Below, one piece after another: positions 5,878 through 5,881 of a DNA stretch of 5,881 nt. The position numbers were made by a program, and so were the translations under genes. The stretch is from Phycisphaerales bacterium (GTDB taxonomy: Bacteria; Planctomycetota; Phycisphaerae; Phycisphaerales; SM1A02): assembly GCA_007135295.1 (NCBI GenBank), contig SLJD01000251.1, positions 1 through 5,881 on the forward strand, given 5' to 3'. The notes beneath the pieces were generated by a model. It saw only the letters and a list, made by a program, of their open reading frames with translations. It was not told where the DNA came from and did not search any database. Each line of letters begins with the position of its first letter. Position 1 is the first letter of the stretch.

Positions 5878-5881
5878 ATGA
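5878..5881 (+). CDS. Possible start codon of the next gene, expected ABC-2 permease
   Basis: An ATG occurs at 5878-5880, 44 bases after the ATPase stop, nearly the same spacing as the 45-base gap before the ATPase. Only the start codon is inside the window and no Shine-Dalgarno sequence precedes it. The permease expectation comes only from the usual order of ABC-2 operons. Confidence 0.3.

Overview
The window is GC-rich and densely coding, and it looks like a chromosomal segment of a bacterium, most likely a planctomycete (Phycisphaerae-like). I infer this from three protein families as I remember them: a zinc ribbon that continues into 'GYD' and ends in a C-terminal membrane anchor, a Cys-free periplasmic Ig/GATase-like membrane protein, and an ABC-2 type ATPase with Asp in place of the Q-loop Gln. 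No database was consulted, so the taxonomy is moderate confidence. There are no rRNA, tRNA, CRISPR, insertion-sequence or phage signs.

Layout, left to right. (1) The 3' end of a small zinc-ribbon, tail-anchored membrane protein (1-258). (2) A 194-base gap with a GC hairpin right after the stop codon and a clear ribosome binding site at its far end. (3) A complete M20-family metallodipeptidase (453-1871). (4) A convergent small gene on the minus strand (1882-2217), one membrane helix followed by a charged helical tail; the two stop codons lie 10 bases apart inside a possible hairpin. (5) A 157-base divergent intergenic region with promoter-like elements, a G-quadruplex-type motif and a possible leaderless start. 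(6) Two abutting plus-strand frames, 2375-3709 and 3710-4840, in the same reading frame and separated only by a TAG codon. (7) An ABC transporter ATPase (4886-5833) and, at the edge, a possible start codon of the next gene.

The right half reads as one operon: secreted/membrane-anchored protein, second membrane-anchored protein, then the ATPase, with a permease expected next. The working picture is an ABC-2 type export or envelope-remodelling system whose ATPase is cytoplasmic and whose accessory subunit has large extracytoplasmic domains. The most notable observation is that the accessory subunit appears to be a single two-helix membrane protein cut by an in-frame TAG exactly in the short cytoplasmic loop between its two helices, with a GTG codon directly after the stop. 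It could be a real two-chain split, a nonsense mutation, stop-codon readthrough, or a single-base sequence error; the window alone cannot decide.
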